Part shown: in pieces, positions 7,847 to 16,280 of the stretch
Position numbering within the stretch: the first letter of the stretch is position 1
Layout of the letters: the number at the start of each line of letters is the position of its first letter
NCBI GenBank assembly: GCA_002368665.1
Contig: DFEK01000005.1
Span: 243,037-307,036 of the forward strand
DNA length: 64,000 bases
Direction: 5' to 3'
Source: Lachnospiraceae bacterium UBA3804
Lineage (GTDB): Bacteria > Bacillota > Clostridia > Lachnospirales > Lachnospiraceae
The notes under the pieces: model-generated
What the model saw: the letters and a program-made list of their open reading frames with translations, nothing else
Databases searched by the model: none
Told to the model about the DNA's origin: nothing
Made by a program: the position numbers and the translations under genes

Positions 7847-8497
7847 ATGAAATATAAAGCAGTCGTTTTTGATATGGACGGAACCATATTGAATACCATA
7901 GAGGATTTGACGGATGCGACGAATCATGCGCTTGCCGTGTACGGTCTGCCGCAGATTACGGTTGAGCAGGAGAGATATTTCGTAGGCAACGGATTGTATA
8001 CCACGGCACGAAGAGCCGTTCCCGAAGGCACATCCGATGAACTCGTACAGAAAGTGTATGAGGAACTGGTATCCTATTATAGGAGCCATAGCGAGGTCAA
8101 AACCGGACCGTATGAGGGAATAGTGGAAACGATTAAGAGAATCCACGAAGCGGGAATTAAGACCGCAGTCGTCTCCAACAAGGCGGATTTCGCGGTACAG
8201 AGCCTGGTGGAGAAGTATTTCGCAGGATGCTTCGACGAAGCCATGGGAGAGACCAAGGGATATGCCTTAAAGCCCGCTCCCGATATGGTAGAGGAAATCT
8301 TAAACCGCCTTGGCGTATCGAAAGAAGAAGCCGTTTACGTGGGCGATTCCAATGTCGATCTGCAGACCGCAGAGAACTCGGACATGGACTGCATCGCCGT
8401 CTCCTGGGGCTTCAGAGGCAGAGAGAAACTGGAAGAATACGGGGCGAAGGTTATCGTCGATACACCTGCGCAGATCGAGGAAATACTGCAACAATAG
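7847..8497 (+). CDS. HAD family hydrolase, phosphoglycolate phosphatase-like
   Basis: A 216-residue cytoplasmic phosphatase of HAD subfamily IA. Motif I is DMDGTILNT at the N-terminus (nucleophile Asp and acid Asp), motif II is VVSNK, motif III Lys lies in LKPAPDM, and motif IV is YVGDSNVD. The helical cap lies between motifs I and II. It resembles Gph/PGP-type enzymes, but substrate choice in this family cannot be read from sequence. AGGAG precedes the ATG. It is followed after 20 bases by the C_GCAxxG_C_C gene, so the two probably share a transcript. Confidence 0.9.
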   Translation: MKYKAVVFDMDGTILNTIEDLTDATNHALAVYGLPQITVEQERYFVGNGLYTTARRAVPEGTSDELVQKVYEELVSYYRSHSEVKTGPYEGIVETIKRIHEAGIKTAVVSNKADFAVQSLVEKYFAGCFDEAMGETKGYALKPAPDMVEEILNRLGVSKEEAVYVGDSNVDLQTAENSDMDCIAVSWGFRGREKLEEYGAKVIVDTPAQIEEILQQ

Positions 8498-8517
8498 AGC
8501 AACGAAAGGATACTCCC

Positions 8518-8859
8518 ATGAACTTTGAAGAGAACGCAAGAGAATACCATAAATCCGGCTGTAACTGCGCCATGGCAGTTTACGGCGCATACGCAGAGAA
8601 ACTTGGCATGACCGAGGAAGAAGCCTTGGCTGCAGCACCCCTGCCGCGTTCGGAAGGCGGATACTGCGGCGCATTTCTGGCCGGTCGCAAGATTCTGGAG
8701 AAATTAAAGCCGGAAGCCGTCGCCGATTACGAGAAGAAATTCCTCGAAATCTACGGAGATACGCAGTGCAGCGTGCTAATTAAGATGCACGGCCTTAAGA
8801 AGAACTGCAACAACTACGTAGGTGACGCAGCAAGACTGGTAGAGGAAGAGTTAAACTAA
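8518..8859 (+). CDS. C_GCAxxG_C_C family protein
   Basis: A 113-residue protein carrying the cysteine pattern that names this family: SGCNCAMAV near the N-terminus, then GGYCGAFLAG, then single cysteines in DTQCSVL and KKNCNNYV. The cysteines are thought to bind metal or act in redox chemistry; the role is not established. It starts 20 bases after the HAD phosphatase gene and is followed by a zinc-ribbon gene. A deleted paralogue lies upstream at 7755-7827, so the locus once had two copies. Confidence 0.85.
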   Translation: MNFEENAREYHKSGCNCAMAVYGAYAEKLGMTEEEALAAAPLPRSEGGYCGAFLAGRKILEKLKPEAVADYEKKFLEIYGDTQCSVLIKMHGLKKNCNNYVGDAARLVEEELN

Positions 8860-8870
8860 GGAGGTTTGCC

Positions 8871-9197
8871 ATGGCTTTTTTCAATCATCCACAAATGATA
8901 AAGCCCGGTAAGGATCAGTGTGGCAATTGCCATGCCTACCTCGGGGATGATCAGTACTGCCGCTACTGTGGCACGAAGGCCGGAGAAGGTGCATTTGAGC
9001 CGTACATGAATTATGAGCAATGCGTTTACGGTCCGCCACCCATTGAGCGCGAGCATACATGCCGGGAATGCGGTTTTAGCTGGAGAACGAACATGATGAT
9101 TGATAACCAGCAGTACTGCCCGAAATGCGGCAGCAGGGTCGACACTACGTACCCGGGCGGAAACCCACCCGGAATACAGTTGCCGAAGGAATTCTGA
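8871..9197 (+). CDS. Small zinc-ribbon protein
   Basis: A 108-residue protein with four CxxC-type knuckles in two sets: CGNCHAYL with YCRYCGTK (residues about 15-40), and CRECGFSW with YCPKCGSR (about 64-92). This predicts two zinc ribbons. AAGGAGG precedes the ATG, and only 11 bases separate it from the upstream gene, so it probably belongs to the HAD-led operon. No specific function can be assigned. Confidence 0.8.
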   Translation: MAFFNHPQMIKPGKDQCGNCHAYLGDDQYCRYCGTKAGEGAFEPYMNYEQCVYGPPPIEREHTCRECGFSWRTNMMIDNQQYCPKCGSRVDTTYPGGNPPGIQLPKEF

Positions 9198-9301
9198 CAG
9201 TGCGAAGAATATCATTGACAACATAATAATGGGCGGTTAGAATTTAATTATAGAAGGTGCTACCGATAGACGGTTAGCCCGTTAGATTAAAACAGTTAAA
9301 G

Positions 9302-9339
9302 ATAACCGCTCAGTCTTGCAGGGATGGGCGGTTATTTTT
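9302..9339. terminator. Hairpin shared by the toxin-like mRNA and an opposing RNA
   Basis: ATAACCGC (9302-9309) and GCGGTTAT (9328-9335) form a stem, with T5 on the plus strand right after it. It lies just downstream of the minus-strand micro-gene's stop, so it could end transcripts from both sides. Confidence 0.6.
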
Positions 9340-9433
9340 GTGATTTTCCATGGTAATATCCAAACGTATATCCGAGTCCAAAGACTGTCCCTATAAGTGC
9401 AAGAACAGCTATTAAACCGTCAATCGTTAACAT
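9332..9433 (-). CDS. 33-residue hydrophobic peptide, type I toxin-like (holin-like)
   Basis: A 33-codon gene below usual size cut-offs. The peptide starts MLTIDGLIAVLALIG, continues as one membrane helix to about residue 28 and ends in a short basic tail (YYHGKSQK). GGAGGGG lies 7 bases before the chosen ATG; another ATG six bases upstream is too close to that site. Single-helix peptides with basic tails are typical of Firmicutes type I toxins. The inverted-repeat arms and shared hairpin around it support this. It lies in an otherwise gene-free 400-base gap. Confidence 0.6.
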   Translation of the reverse strand: MLTIDGLIAVLALIGTVFGLGYTFGYYHGKSQK

Positions 9434-9603
9434 TAACATCCCCTCCTTTCTGTTTGATTCCCTATTGGGTTTCTATTTGAACGGAGGGTCACAGTCCCTC
9501 CGAAGAGGGCTAACCGCCTACCGTGTATGGTAGCACTACGTATATTGCAACACAAACACATGTTCTGGTCAATAATAAGGACATATAAAAAGGTAAACTA
9601 CAG

Positions 9604-10014
9604 ATGGTTAAAGAAATCATGAAAGATCCGCTCTTTCTTGCTCTGAAATCCGAGCCGGCGACGGAAGCGGATAAACAGATCGTCAAAGACTTATTGGACA
9701 CGCTTCGCGCAAATCTGGATCGATGTGTCGGAATGGCGGCAAACATGATCGGCGTAAGGAAATGTATCATAGTTGTGGCATCCGGACCGTTTCAGTTTGC
9801 AATGGTCAATCCAGTAATCACCAGGAAGGTCAAACCGTTTAAAACGGAAGAAGGATGCTTATCTCTAACCGGCAAAAGACCATGCACCCGGTACGAAGAG
9901 ATCGAAGTTGATTATCTGGACGCAGACTTTCAGCCAAAGCACGGTAAATACACCGGCTGGACGGCACAGATTATCCAGCATGAAATAGATCATTGTAACG
10001 GCATTCTGATTTAA
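9604..10014 (+). CDS. def: Peptide deformylase family protein
   Basis: A 136-residue metalloenzyme that removes the formyl group from new N-terminal methionines. The three family motifs are present in divergent form: CVGMAANMIG (GxGxAAxQ position), EEGCLSLTG (EGCLS, cysteine metal ligand) and IQHEIDHCNG (HExxDH, two histidine ligands and the catalytic glutamate). It is shorter than main housekeeping deformylases and has Asn in place of the usual Gln of motif 1, so it may be an accessory copy. It is followed 22 bases later by a Nudix gene. Confidence 0.85.
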   Translation: MVKEIMKDPLFLALKSEPATEADKQIVKDLLDTLRANLDRCVGMAANMIGVRKCIIVVASGPFQFAMVNPVITRKVKPFKTEEGCLSLTGKRPCTRYEEIEVDYLDADFQPKHGKYTGWTAQIIQHEIDHCNGILI

Positions 10015-10035
10015 GGGATGTAAGGAGTCCGAGCA

Positions 10036-10440
10036 TTGAAAACAGTCAGAGTAGTTGCTGCGGTTATTCAGGCAGTGAATGATAAGAACGAGCCCGTTAT
10101 CTTCGCCACACAGCGCGGATACGGCGAATATAAGGACGGCTGGGAATTCCCGGGCGGTAAAATCGAAGCCGGAGAAACTCCGTCCGAAGCATTGGTACGC
10201 GAGATTAAAGAAGAACTCGATACAACGATAATTGTAGGCGAATTGATCGATACGATCGAATACGACTATCCGTCGTTTCACCTCTCCATGGACTGTTTCT
10301 TCTGTACAATTGCCGCAGGCCGGCTGCTCCTTAAGGAACACGAAGCCGCCAGGTGGCTTACCAAAGAGGAACTGTATTCCGTGGACTGGCTGCCTGCGGA
10401 TGTGACGGTGATTGATCAAATTGCAAAATTGATGGATTAA
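10036..10440 (+). CDS. Nudix hydrolase, MutT-like (deoxy)nucleoside triphosphate pyrophosphohydrolase
   Basis: A 134-residue enzyme. The Nudix box GX5EX7REUXEEXGU is clear between residues about 37 and 59 (GGKIEAGETPSEALVREIKE, then EL). WEFPGGK in front is typical of MutT enzymes that cleave oxidised nucleotides. The start is TTG at 10036, supported by AAGGAG nine bases upstream. It sits just after the deformylase gene and probably shares its transcript. Confidence 0.9.
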   Translation: MKTVRVVAAVIQAVNDKNEPVIFATQRGYGEYKDGWEFPGGKIEAGETPSEALVREIKEELDTTIIVGELIDTIEYDYPSFHLSMDCFFCTIAAGRLLLKEHEAARWLTKEELYSVDWLPADVTVIDQIAKLMD

Positions 10441-10453
10441 TATTTGAAACGTT

Positions 10454-11806
10454 CTAAAAGCCAAAAACTATTTTTCTTAGCTGTTTGTTAGCCAATAATG
10501 AAAGATATCGACTTTGCTCAGTTTCATCCTCAAGAGCCTGTAAAAGAGAAAGCGCTGAATTGTACTCCGGTTTATGCAGATTAGCCATAAAATCAAAGAA
10601 TAATGATTCAAAGATTTTAATCTCGTTATCTGCTAAATAATTAATAAATTTGCGTTGTTCAACCGAACTGTCATAGGTTTTATCCGGATTTAGCAATGAT
10701 TTATAACGATCTATCAGGGATGAAATCCAGTCTATAGTAGAATCATCAATTGTTACATCACCACATTTTAGGCACCAGTATAATCTATCTGCTGAACTGG
10801 TGTTGAAGAAGTTGTTTGTTTTAATAATAATATCTTCAGCTTCTTTTTTTCTTGGCCCATTTTTGTGAATCGGAACAGATATATCATCTCTTATGGAGAA
10901 CCATGTATTCCAAAAATCGAGTTTGTAGATTTCGGTTAGCACTCGTACAAATATTGGAGGAGTTAGCTTCCAACGATAATGATTAATAGTTTTAAGTTTT
11001 ATATCTTTTTTTAGTTGTCTTCGCTCGTCCGAAGAAGCGGTTATTAGTTTTAACAGAGTATCTACCTGCTCCTGTTCTGCCATATCGGAGGTCTTCTTGT
11101 ATTCTTCAACGGCTCTTATCAGCTTGTAAAAATATTCAATTGATTGCTTGCATTCTTCAGAATCGGTATCGGATAGTTCTTTTAATAATTCTTTATTGTT
11201 TATGAGTTCGTCTATATTGTGTCTAAGAATTAGTAAAGCAAAGTAATCATAAAAATTTATTTCATCCCCTCTGTAGGCTTTTAAGAAGCTTATTACGTAT
11301 TTGTTTGAGATATAATTCGGCGCATGATCCTTTTCATATACTTCATAGGCATCCCATAGATAATAGCGCCAATGGTATTTTAGTCTACGATTGAGAATAT
11401 ATCGAAGCCACTTAATGGTATATTCCGGCTCATTTATTAATTCCGAATCGTGCCCTGAAATAAATAGAGTTGTGGAGTATAATTCTGCCAATACATAAAT
11501 TGCTTGAGCTGTACTATAGAATTGTTTCCAACCGATTTTCCCGCTATAAACATTGCCATCATTTAAATCAACACCTGCATTTTCCCACCAAGTTTTCTCA
11601 AAGTAGCTATAGTTATAATCAGCATATTTTTCGTCCGGATTAAATGTCGGAGAGGAAAGCAGCTTAACATACCTTCCCATTAAAAATGGTTGATAGAGGC
11701 TAAAGAATCCTCCTTGATCGGCAACTATTTTTACATCTTGAAGAAAATCCTTTAATCGTTTAGAAGGAATTGTCAGAGTTCCGATTTCATAAATAAAAGA
11801 CCCCAT
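10454..11806 (-). CDS. 450-residue protein of unknown function
   Basis: A soluble protein of 450 residues, rich in Tyr, Trp, Asp and Lys, with a mainly helical look and no signal peptide or membrane segment. GGGAGG lies upstream of the ATG. I do not recognise a family. Conspicuous parts are an aromatic N-terminal third (NYSYFEKTWWENAG), a helical middle (KKTSDMAEQEQVDTLLKLI) and a C-terminal run ending in LANKQLRKIVFGF. It is convergent with the Nudix gene, and its codons are more AT-rich than those of its neighbours, which hints at acquired DNA. Confidence 0.65.
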   Translation of the reverse strand: MGSFIYEIGTLTIPSKRLKDFLQDVKIVADQGGFFSLYQPFLMGRYVKLLSSPTFNPDEKYADYNYSYFEKTWWENAGVDLNDGNVYSGKIGWKQFYSTAQAIYVLAELYSTTLFISGHDSELINEPEYTIKWLRYILNRRLKYHWRYYLWDAYEVYEKDHAPNYISNKYVISFLKAYRGDEINFYDYFALLILRHNIDELINNKELLKELSDTDSEECKQSIEYFYKLIRAVEEYKKTSDMAEQEQVDTLLKLITASSDERRQLKKDIKLKTINHYRWKLTPPIFVRVLTEIYKLDFWNTWFSIRDDISVPIHKNGPRKKEAEDIIIKTNNFFNTSSADRLYWCLKCGDVTIDDSTIDWISSLIDRYKSLLNPDKTYDSSVEQRKFINYLADNEIKIFESLFFDFMANLHKPEYNSALSLLQALEDETEQSRYLSLLANKQLRKIVFGF

Positions 11807-12193
11807 TTTTGTATACCTCCCTGATAATAATTGCTGCTAAATGAAAATGTTACCTTTGAATAGCGTCATAGTAGCATCAGGGAAAAGCACATACAAGTGG
11901 AATTATGGAATTCCGGGGAAAACCGCGAAAGTTTGTTAATAATAGACAAAAGAGTTAAAAAATAGCAATAAAAATCCTTGAATGATTGATAAATAGGGGC
12001 TTCTGCATGTCAAAAGTATAATAAAACTATAGCGTCCATATTATAAGAAAGAGAGCGCAGTTCAAAAAAACGCTCTTTTTTTATGTGTGACATTTCTGTG
12101 ACAATGCGTGTGATAAAGTTGTCTCATCGAAGCGAACAAATCGATACGACAAATAGATCAACACACGAAAGAATATCACAGGAGGTAGAGATT
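11807..12193 (+). promoter_or_regulatory. Intergenic region with -10 box and short terminated leader
   Basis: About 390 bases between divergent genes. A consensus TATAAT at 12017-12022 is followed by a hairpin AGAGCG / CGCTCT (12052-12057 and 12071-12076) and T7 to about 12082. An RNA starting near 12030 would end after roughly 50 bases or read through to the secreted protein gene at 12194. I see no recognisable riboswitch. Confidence 0.45.
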
Positions 12194-13090
12194 ATGAATA
12201 AACTTATGAAGAAGATCATCGCAACATTGGCCGGCGGTTTATTAGCCGTAGCACCTTTGGCAGTTACTCCGTTTATCAGTATGGCGGCGACGAAAAGTAC
12301 GCAGAACGTAACCTGGTCACACGATGTATACATCAATAACTACACCGACTGGCGCACCGAGCTTTGGGGAACCACACAGGTGAACATCAACGGACAGGGC
12401 GAGATTCCCGCAGCGGGAGATATTACAGGATGGTTTGAAGATTATGACGAGGCCATCAAGTATTACAAGGCAGTCGGCATCGCCGATGCAAGCGATTACG
12501 CAAAGCAGAATACTTATCATCTTCATTTTGAATACGGATGCAACTTCGAAGCGGAAGATGCCGATTTTGAAGAAGAAGCATTAGATGAAGATCTTCTTCA
12601 GTGCGATCCCGAGGAAGTACTTTTCCAGAAAAACGACACCATTGAAGTTCAGCTTCCCGTAAGCGGCAACGCACTTTTGGTTGACAATTACGCAGGCGAC
12701 TGGGACGTTAAATTAGTCGGAAACAACAAACTCGTTTTAAAATGCCTTAAGCCTACCGATCATGCGATTATCAACGCATTCTTGGTAAAGAAGCCCAAGG
12801 AACTCAAAGACGGTTTCTGGTTTGAAAGCATGAAGACACAGCTTAACATCGCAGCAGAGATGGCTAAAAAGTCCGGTAAAGAAGTCACTGCACAGACCGA
12901 AGGCGATTTCGCACTTTCCTACGAAATCATGGACTTCTTAAAGAAAAACCCGAACGTTACGATGAATTACAAATTAAGCTACAAAGAAGTGGTTTACAAC
13001 CTCGTAATCTCCGGAAAGAAAGTTAATCCCGATATCAGCATTCCCTGGTACGGACCCGAATACTTAATCGGAAACTTCTATAAAAAGTAA
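12194..13090 (+). CDS. Secreted protein of unknown function
   Basis: A 298-residue exported protein. The ATG at 12194 follows GGAGGTAGAG; an extension to 12083 would run through the leader terminator. The signal peptide has a KKI basic start, a hydrophobic core (LAGGLLAVAPLAV) and a probable cleavage after SMAA, at about residue 31. The mature part is acidic in the middle (EAEDADFEEEALDEDLL). It ends in a roughly 90-residue domain with a helical segment followed by strands (SYKEVVYNLVISGKKVNP). No enzyme motif is seen. A surface or secreted binding role is only a guess. Confidence 0.7.
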   Translation: MNKLMKKIIATLAGGLLAVAPLAVTPFISMAATKSTQNVTWSHDVYINNYTDWRTELWGTTQVNINGQGEIPAAGDITGWFEDYDEAIKYYKAVGIADASDYAKQNTYHLHFEYGCNFEAEDADFEEEALDEDLLQCDPEEVLFQKNDTIEVQLPVSGNALLVDNYAGDWDVKLVGNNKLVLKCLKPTDHAIINAFLVKKPKELKDGFWFESMKTQLNIAAEMAKKSGKEVTAQTEGDFALSYEIMDFLKKNPNVTMNYKLSYKEVVYNLVISGKKVNPDISIPWYGPEYLIGNFYKK

Positions 13091-13110
13091 AACAACTCAT
13101 AACCATCAAG

Positions 13111-13139
13111 GGAGGCGGCAGATAAGCTGCCTCCTTTTT
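13111..13139 (+). terminator. Terminator after the secreted protein gene
   Basis: GGAGG/CCTCC and GCAG/CTGC stem with a small bulge, loop ATAAG, T5. Confidence 0.8.
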
Positions 13140-13165
13140 CTGTTCGGCGCTTTGGCGTATAATCC

Positions 13166-13270
13166 TATTCCCCAAAATGATAATATTCTTGCTTTTGGGG
13201 AATAGAAATGTTATTATTACTACAGGTTAAGCCATTCCCCAAAATGATAATAATCTTAAATCTGGGGAAT
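13166..13270. repeat. Two copies of a CCCCAAAATGATAAT palindromic element
   Basis: Copy 1 (13166-13204): TATTCCCCAAAA and TTTTGGGGAATA, perfect 12-bp arms. Copy 2 (13234-13270): ATTCCCC and GGGGAAT arms, with the same CCCCAAAATGATAAT sequence on the left. Both lie between the terminator at 13139 and the ATPase gene at 13308, so they may be operators or terminator-like sites. Confidence 0.7.
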
Positions 13271-13307
13271 AGAATCGATATCGTTATTTCGGAGGTGCAA
13301 TATAACG

Positions 13308-14510
13308 ATGAAATTAATATCACGAAAAACTTACCTTGATGAACTGGAAGCATTGATTAATGTTCCTGATATTAAAGTTATCACAGGTATCAGAAGATCA
13401 GGTAAATCCAAATTGATGGATGCTATGGTTGATTTAATAAAAAAAACTGACCCAAGCGGAAACATAATTCATATAAATTTTAATCTTACTGAATTTGAAA
13501 ACCTGCTTGAGTACCATAAGCTTGAGTCATATGTGGAAAATGAATACTCACCGGAAGTAAATAATTATGTTTTGATTGATGAGATTCAGATGTGTGACCA
13601 TTTTGAAAAAGCAATCAATAGCCTGCATGCCAAAGAAAAATATGATATCTATGTAACCGGCTCTAACGCATTTCTTCTGAGCAGCGATTTGGCAACGCTG
13701 TTTGTGGGAAGAACATATGAAATGCATGTGCTTCCCTTCTCTTTTAATGAGTATGTAACTTATTTTCCGACAGACAATATCAATGAGAGCCTGACAAAAT
13801 ATATAACCGAGGGCGGTATGGCCGGTTCATATCTTTATAAGGAAATTAACCAAAAGTACAGATATATTAATACCGAGGTACTGAATGCTTTGATCGTAAG
13901 AGATATTGTCAACAGGCATAAAATCCGAAATGATCAGTTACTTAATGTACTTATAGATTTTATGATGGACAATATTGGTAATGCAGTATCAATAAGGTCA
14001 ATTACGGATTCTCTGGCAGCCGGGAAAAACACCGCTGACCATAAAACTATCGGTCAATATGTTTCGTATCTATGCAAGGCGTATGCTTTTTACCGTGTCA
14101 GAAGATACGATATAAAAGGGAAAAAATATCTTAACTCAGAAGACAAGTACTATCTGTCGGATCATAGCTTTAAGTATGCCAGACTTGGCACAAAGAATAT
14201 GGACTATGGACATATACTTGAAAACATTGTTGCGATAGAACTAATAAGGCGAGGCTATGAAATATATGTTGGTATCGTAGGCGATAAAGAAGTTGATTTT
14301 GTCGCGATGAAACAAGGGGGGAGGACTTATATTCAGGTATCATATGACATAAGCGATTCTAAAACTTTCGAGAGAGAAGTGACTCCTTTGCTCAAGATTC
14401 CTGATGCTTATCCCAAAATAATAATCGCAAGAACCTATCAACCGGAGTACCAACACGAAGGGATAAGGATAATAGATGCTGCCGAATGGCTGATGGGTAA
14501 AACATTATAA
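13308..14510 (+). CDS. AAA ATPase with DUF4143 domain
   Basis: A 400-residue protein. The N-terminal AAA_14 domain has Walker A GIRRSGKSKL (residues about 28-37) and Walker B VLIDEIQMC. The C-terminal DUF4143 half contains a nuclease-like strand pair (GDKEVDFVAMK, YIQVSYDI) as in related PD-(D/E)XK-type ends. Full family length suggests an intact gene. GGAGGTG precedes the ATG. The cellular role of this family is not settled. Two large palindromes lie directly upstream. Confidence 0.85.
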   Translation: MKLISRKTYLDELEALINVPDIKVITGIRRSGKSKLMDAMVDLIKKTDPSGNIIHINFNLTEFENLLEYHKLESYVENEYSPEVNNYVLIDEIQMCDHFEKAINSLHAKEKYDIYVTGSNAFLLSSDLATLFVGRTYEMHVLPFSFNEYVTYFPTDNINESLTKYITEGGMAGSYLYKEINQKYRYINTEVLNALIVRDIVNRHKIRNDQLLNVLIDFMMDNIGNAVSIRSITDSLAAGKNTADHKTIGQYVSYLCKAYAFYRVRRYDIKGKKYLNSEDKYYLSDHSFKYARLGTKNMDYGHILENIVAIELIRRGYEIYVGIVGDKEVDFVAMKQGGRTYIQVSYDISDSKTFEREVTPLLKIPDAYPKIIIARTYQPEYQHEGIRIIDAAEWLMGKTL

Positions 14511-14598
14511 CAGGTGCTTTTTTGTCTTTCGTATGGGACACATGTGATGCCTATAATAAGATAGTGACAGAAAACACAGTGTGAAAGGAGCGACCGTC

Positions 14599-14802
14599 AT
14601 GTTTTGGGATAATGATACGAACGCAGATTATGATTACAAGAAACTCCGTAAAGACCTTGAGAATGAATACATGTGCCAGGGCATCGGCTTCTCCGGTGGC
14701 TTCAGCGCAATGCAGATGATGGATGCTTCCACGGCAAGCGAAAAACAGCTGCTTCGCATGGCGAAGGAAGAAGGGCTTGATGTGGAGAAATACAGGAAGT
14801 AA
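14599..14802 (+). CDS. Small protein of unknown function
   Basis: A 67-residue protein. ATG 14599 follows AAAGGAG by 8 bases; a GTG at 14581 lies before that site. The N-terminus is charged (NDTNADYDYKKLRKDLENEY) and the C-terminus ends with GLDVEKYRK. No domain is recognised. It has a private terminator, so it is probably expressed. Confidence 0.55.
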   Translation: MFWDNDTNADYDYKKLRKDLENEYMCQGIGFSGGFSAMQMMDASTASEKQLLRMAKEEGLDVEKYRK

Positions 14803-14817
14803 GCTTTAGACTATGAG

Positions 14818-14839
14818 CACCGGGCAACCGGTGTTTTTT
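14818..14839 (+). terminator. Terminator after the 67-residue gene
   Basis: CACCGG / CCGGTG stem, GCAA loop, T6. Confidence 0.9.
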
Positions 14840-15000
14840 GTCCGTCGTATGGTACACATGGTTTTGTAGGATTAAGACATATAAAACAGCAGCCACTACT
14901 CAACTCCATAATATGAACAGAATATGAAAGTAATTTGTATTTTTAAGGAAAACTGCCATTTAACGCTGCTATAAGAGATACTATTTGGTATAATAATCGT

Positions 15001-16104
15001 ATGGGAAAAAGGCTAAAATTAACAATTTCATTATTCCTGATATTATTCGGTCTATGCGCTTCCGGTTGTTTCAGACTAAAGAGAGAAGCTGAGTTTAAAT
15101 GGAATGGAACGATTGATTGCGCTTTTGATTTTGGCATTACAGAGAAAGCTATGTTACTATCGGGTGTTTCAAAAGATGAAGTACTTAACAATATGAGCAA
15201 GAATATTGGCACTGTAATGCCATTGACCAGTTACAAAGAAATTGCCAGAGATGGTGAGACGTATTATGGGTCAAGGGGAAAAAGTACTTTACCTTCCAAT
15301 ATGGCAGATGTTGCCATTGGAGCATTAATAGGGACTGAGGCGGACACCAGAGTAACACGTAACGGTTTCCTAAATAAAACCATATATATACAAATCAAGC
15401 TTAAGTCTGTTCCGGTACAGGACGACATGCTGAAAGCAGTTCAAGCAGTTGGCAGATATGGTATAGAGGACGAGTTTAGTATTAAGGTTCCTTATAAAAT
15501 TACTTCAACGAACGGAATGATAGATTCAAATGACGATAGGAGAGTGTCTTGGGACCTGTATGATTTTGATACGGGAAAGGAAACATCCAAAGTACTTACC
15601 CTGTCTTATTTCGATTGGACTCCGGTGTTTATATTTATTGGCGTAGTAGTTATTTCAACTACAGTATTTTTTATAGTTTTTAATGCAGTAAAAAGAAGTC
15701 GGAGAAGGATGAAATACGACACAAGTCAGTTAGACTTATACGAAACAGATGCGTTCTATCGAAATGTTCGCCCGAATAGTCATACAGCGCAGCAATATAG
15801 GACAAATCGATTCTTACCGATTGAAGATTATCGTCCCGCGCCGCAAGAACCACGCCAAAGAACACTTAGTCAAGAAGAATGGAACAATGAGTATCAGCGT
15901 ACGGAATATGTTTATCATAGTGTAGAAAAGCCGGACGAATTTGTGTCATATAATCCGCCTGTAGTCAATGTGGATTCAAGGGCATCTATCGCTGTAGATG
16001 ACGCGGTGGCAGCGGCAAAGGCGGAAGCAGAAGCAGGAAGGCCAGATAGCGCTAATGATATTATTTCCAAATACGGTTCGGGTGGATCATTCTATAAACA
16101 ATAA
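15001..16104 (+). CDS. Lipoprotein-anchored membrane protein with cytoplasmic tail
   Basis: A 367-residue protein. The N-terminal lipoprotein signal ends in LCASGC (Cys23). The extracytoplasmic domain spans about residues 24-200, followed by one membrane segment (FIFIGVVVISTTVFFIVFNA, about 204-223). A basic stop-transfer and a long polar tail follow, rich in Arg, Tyr, Gln and Pro, then an Ala-rich end. The outer part recalls LppM-type domains, but I am not certain. There is no ribosome binding site; a TATAAT at 14989-14994 sits seven bases before the ATG, so the mRNA may be leaderless. Confidence 0.65.
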   Translation: MGKRLKLTISLFLILFGLCASGCFRLKREAEFKWNGTIDCAFDFGITEKAMLLSGVSKDEVLNNMSKNIGTVMPLTSYKEIARDGETYYGSRGKSTLPSNMADVAIGALIGTEADTRVTRNGFLNKTIYIQIKLKSVPVQDDMLKAVQAVGRYGIEDEFSIKVPYKITSTNGMIDSNDDRRVSWDLYDFDTGKETSKVLTLSYFDWTPVFIFIGVVVISTTVFFIVFNAVKRSRRRMKYDTSQLDLYETDAFYRNVRPNSHTAQQYRTNRFLPIEDYRPAPQEPRQRTLSQEEWNNEYQRTEYVYHSVEKPDEFVSYNPPVVNVDSRASIAVDDAVAAAKAEAEAGRPDSANDIISKYGSGGSFYKQ

Positions 16105-16280
16105 GACATAATAAGACGCTAACTTGGATTCTGGGTTAAATAATATAGAGCAATCTATTCCGATTAGAAGGCTGCTTCGTTTTTGCAGAAGATGAGCCGC
16201 TCAGGAACTATTTAAAAGAGCGAGCGGGAGTGGTTTGTGGGTAAATACGAAGAAATAGATAATGGTTAGAGGATCGAGAA

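Larger units (their letters stand above)
9256..9536. repeat. Inverted repeat flanking the micro-toxin locus
   Basis: The left arm, about 9256-9280, contains GTGCTACC and ACGGTTAGCCC. The right arm, about 9507-9536, contains GGGCTAACCGCC and GGTAGCAC. The arms are imperfect inverted copies around the small toxin-like gene, the usual layout of a type I toxin mRNA facing an antisense RNA. Confidence 0.6.

Noticed and set aside
13171..13270. Reading the two CCCCAAAATGATAAT palindromes as a CRISPR-like array
   Set aside because: Only two units, each palindromic on its own, with no uniform spacer.
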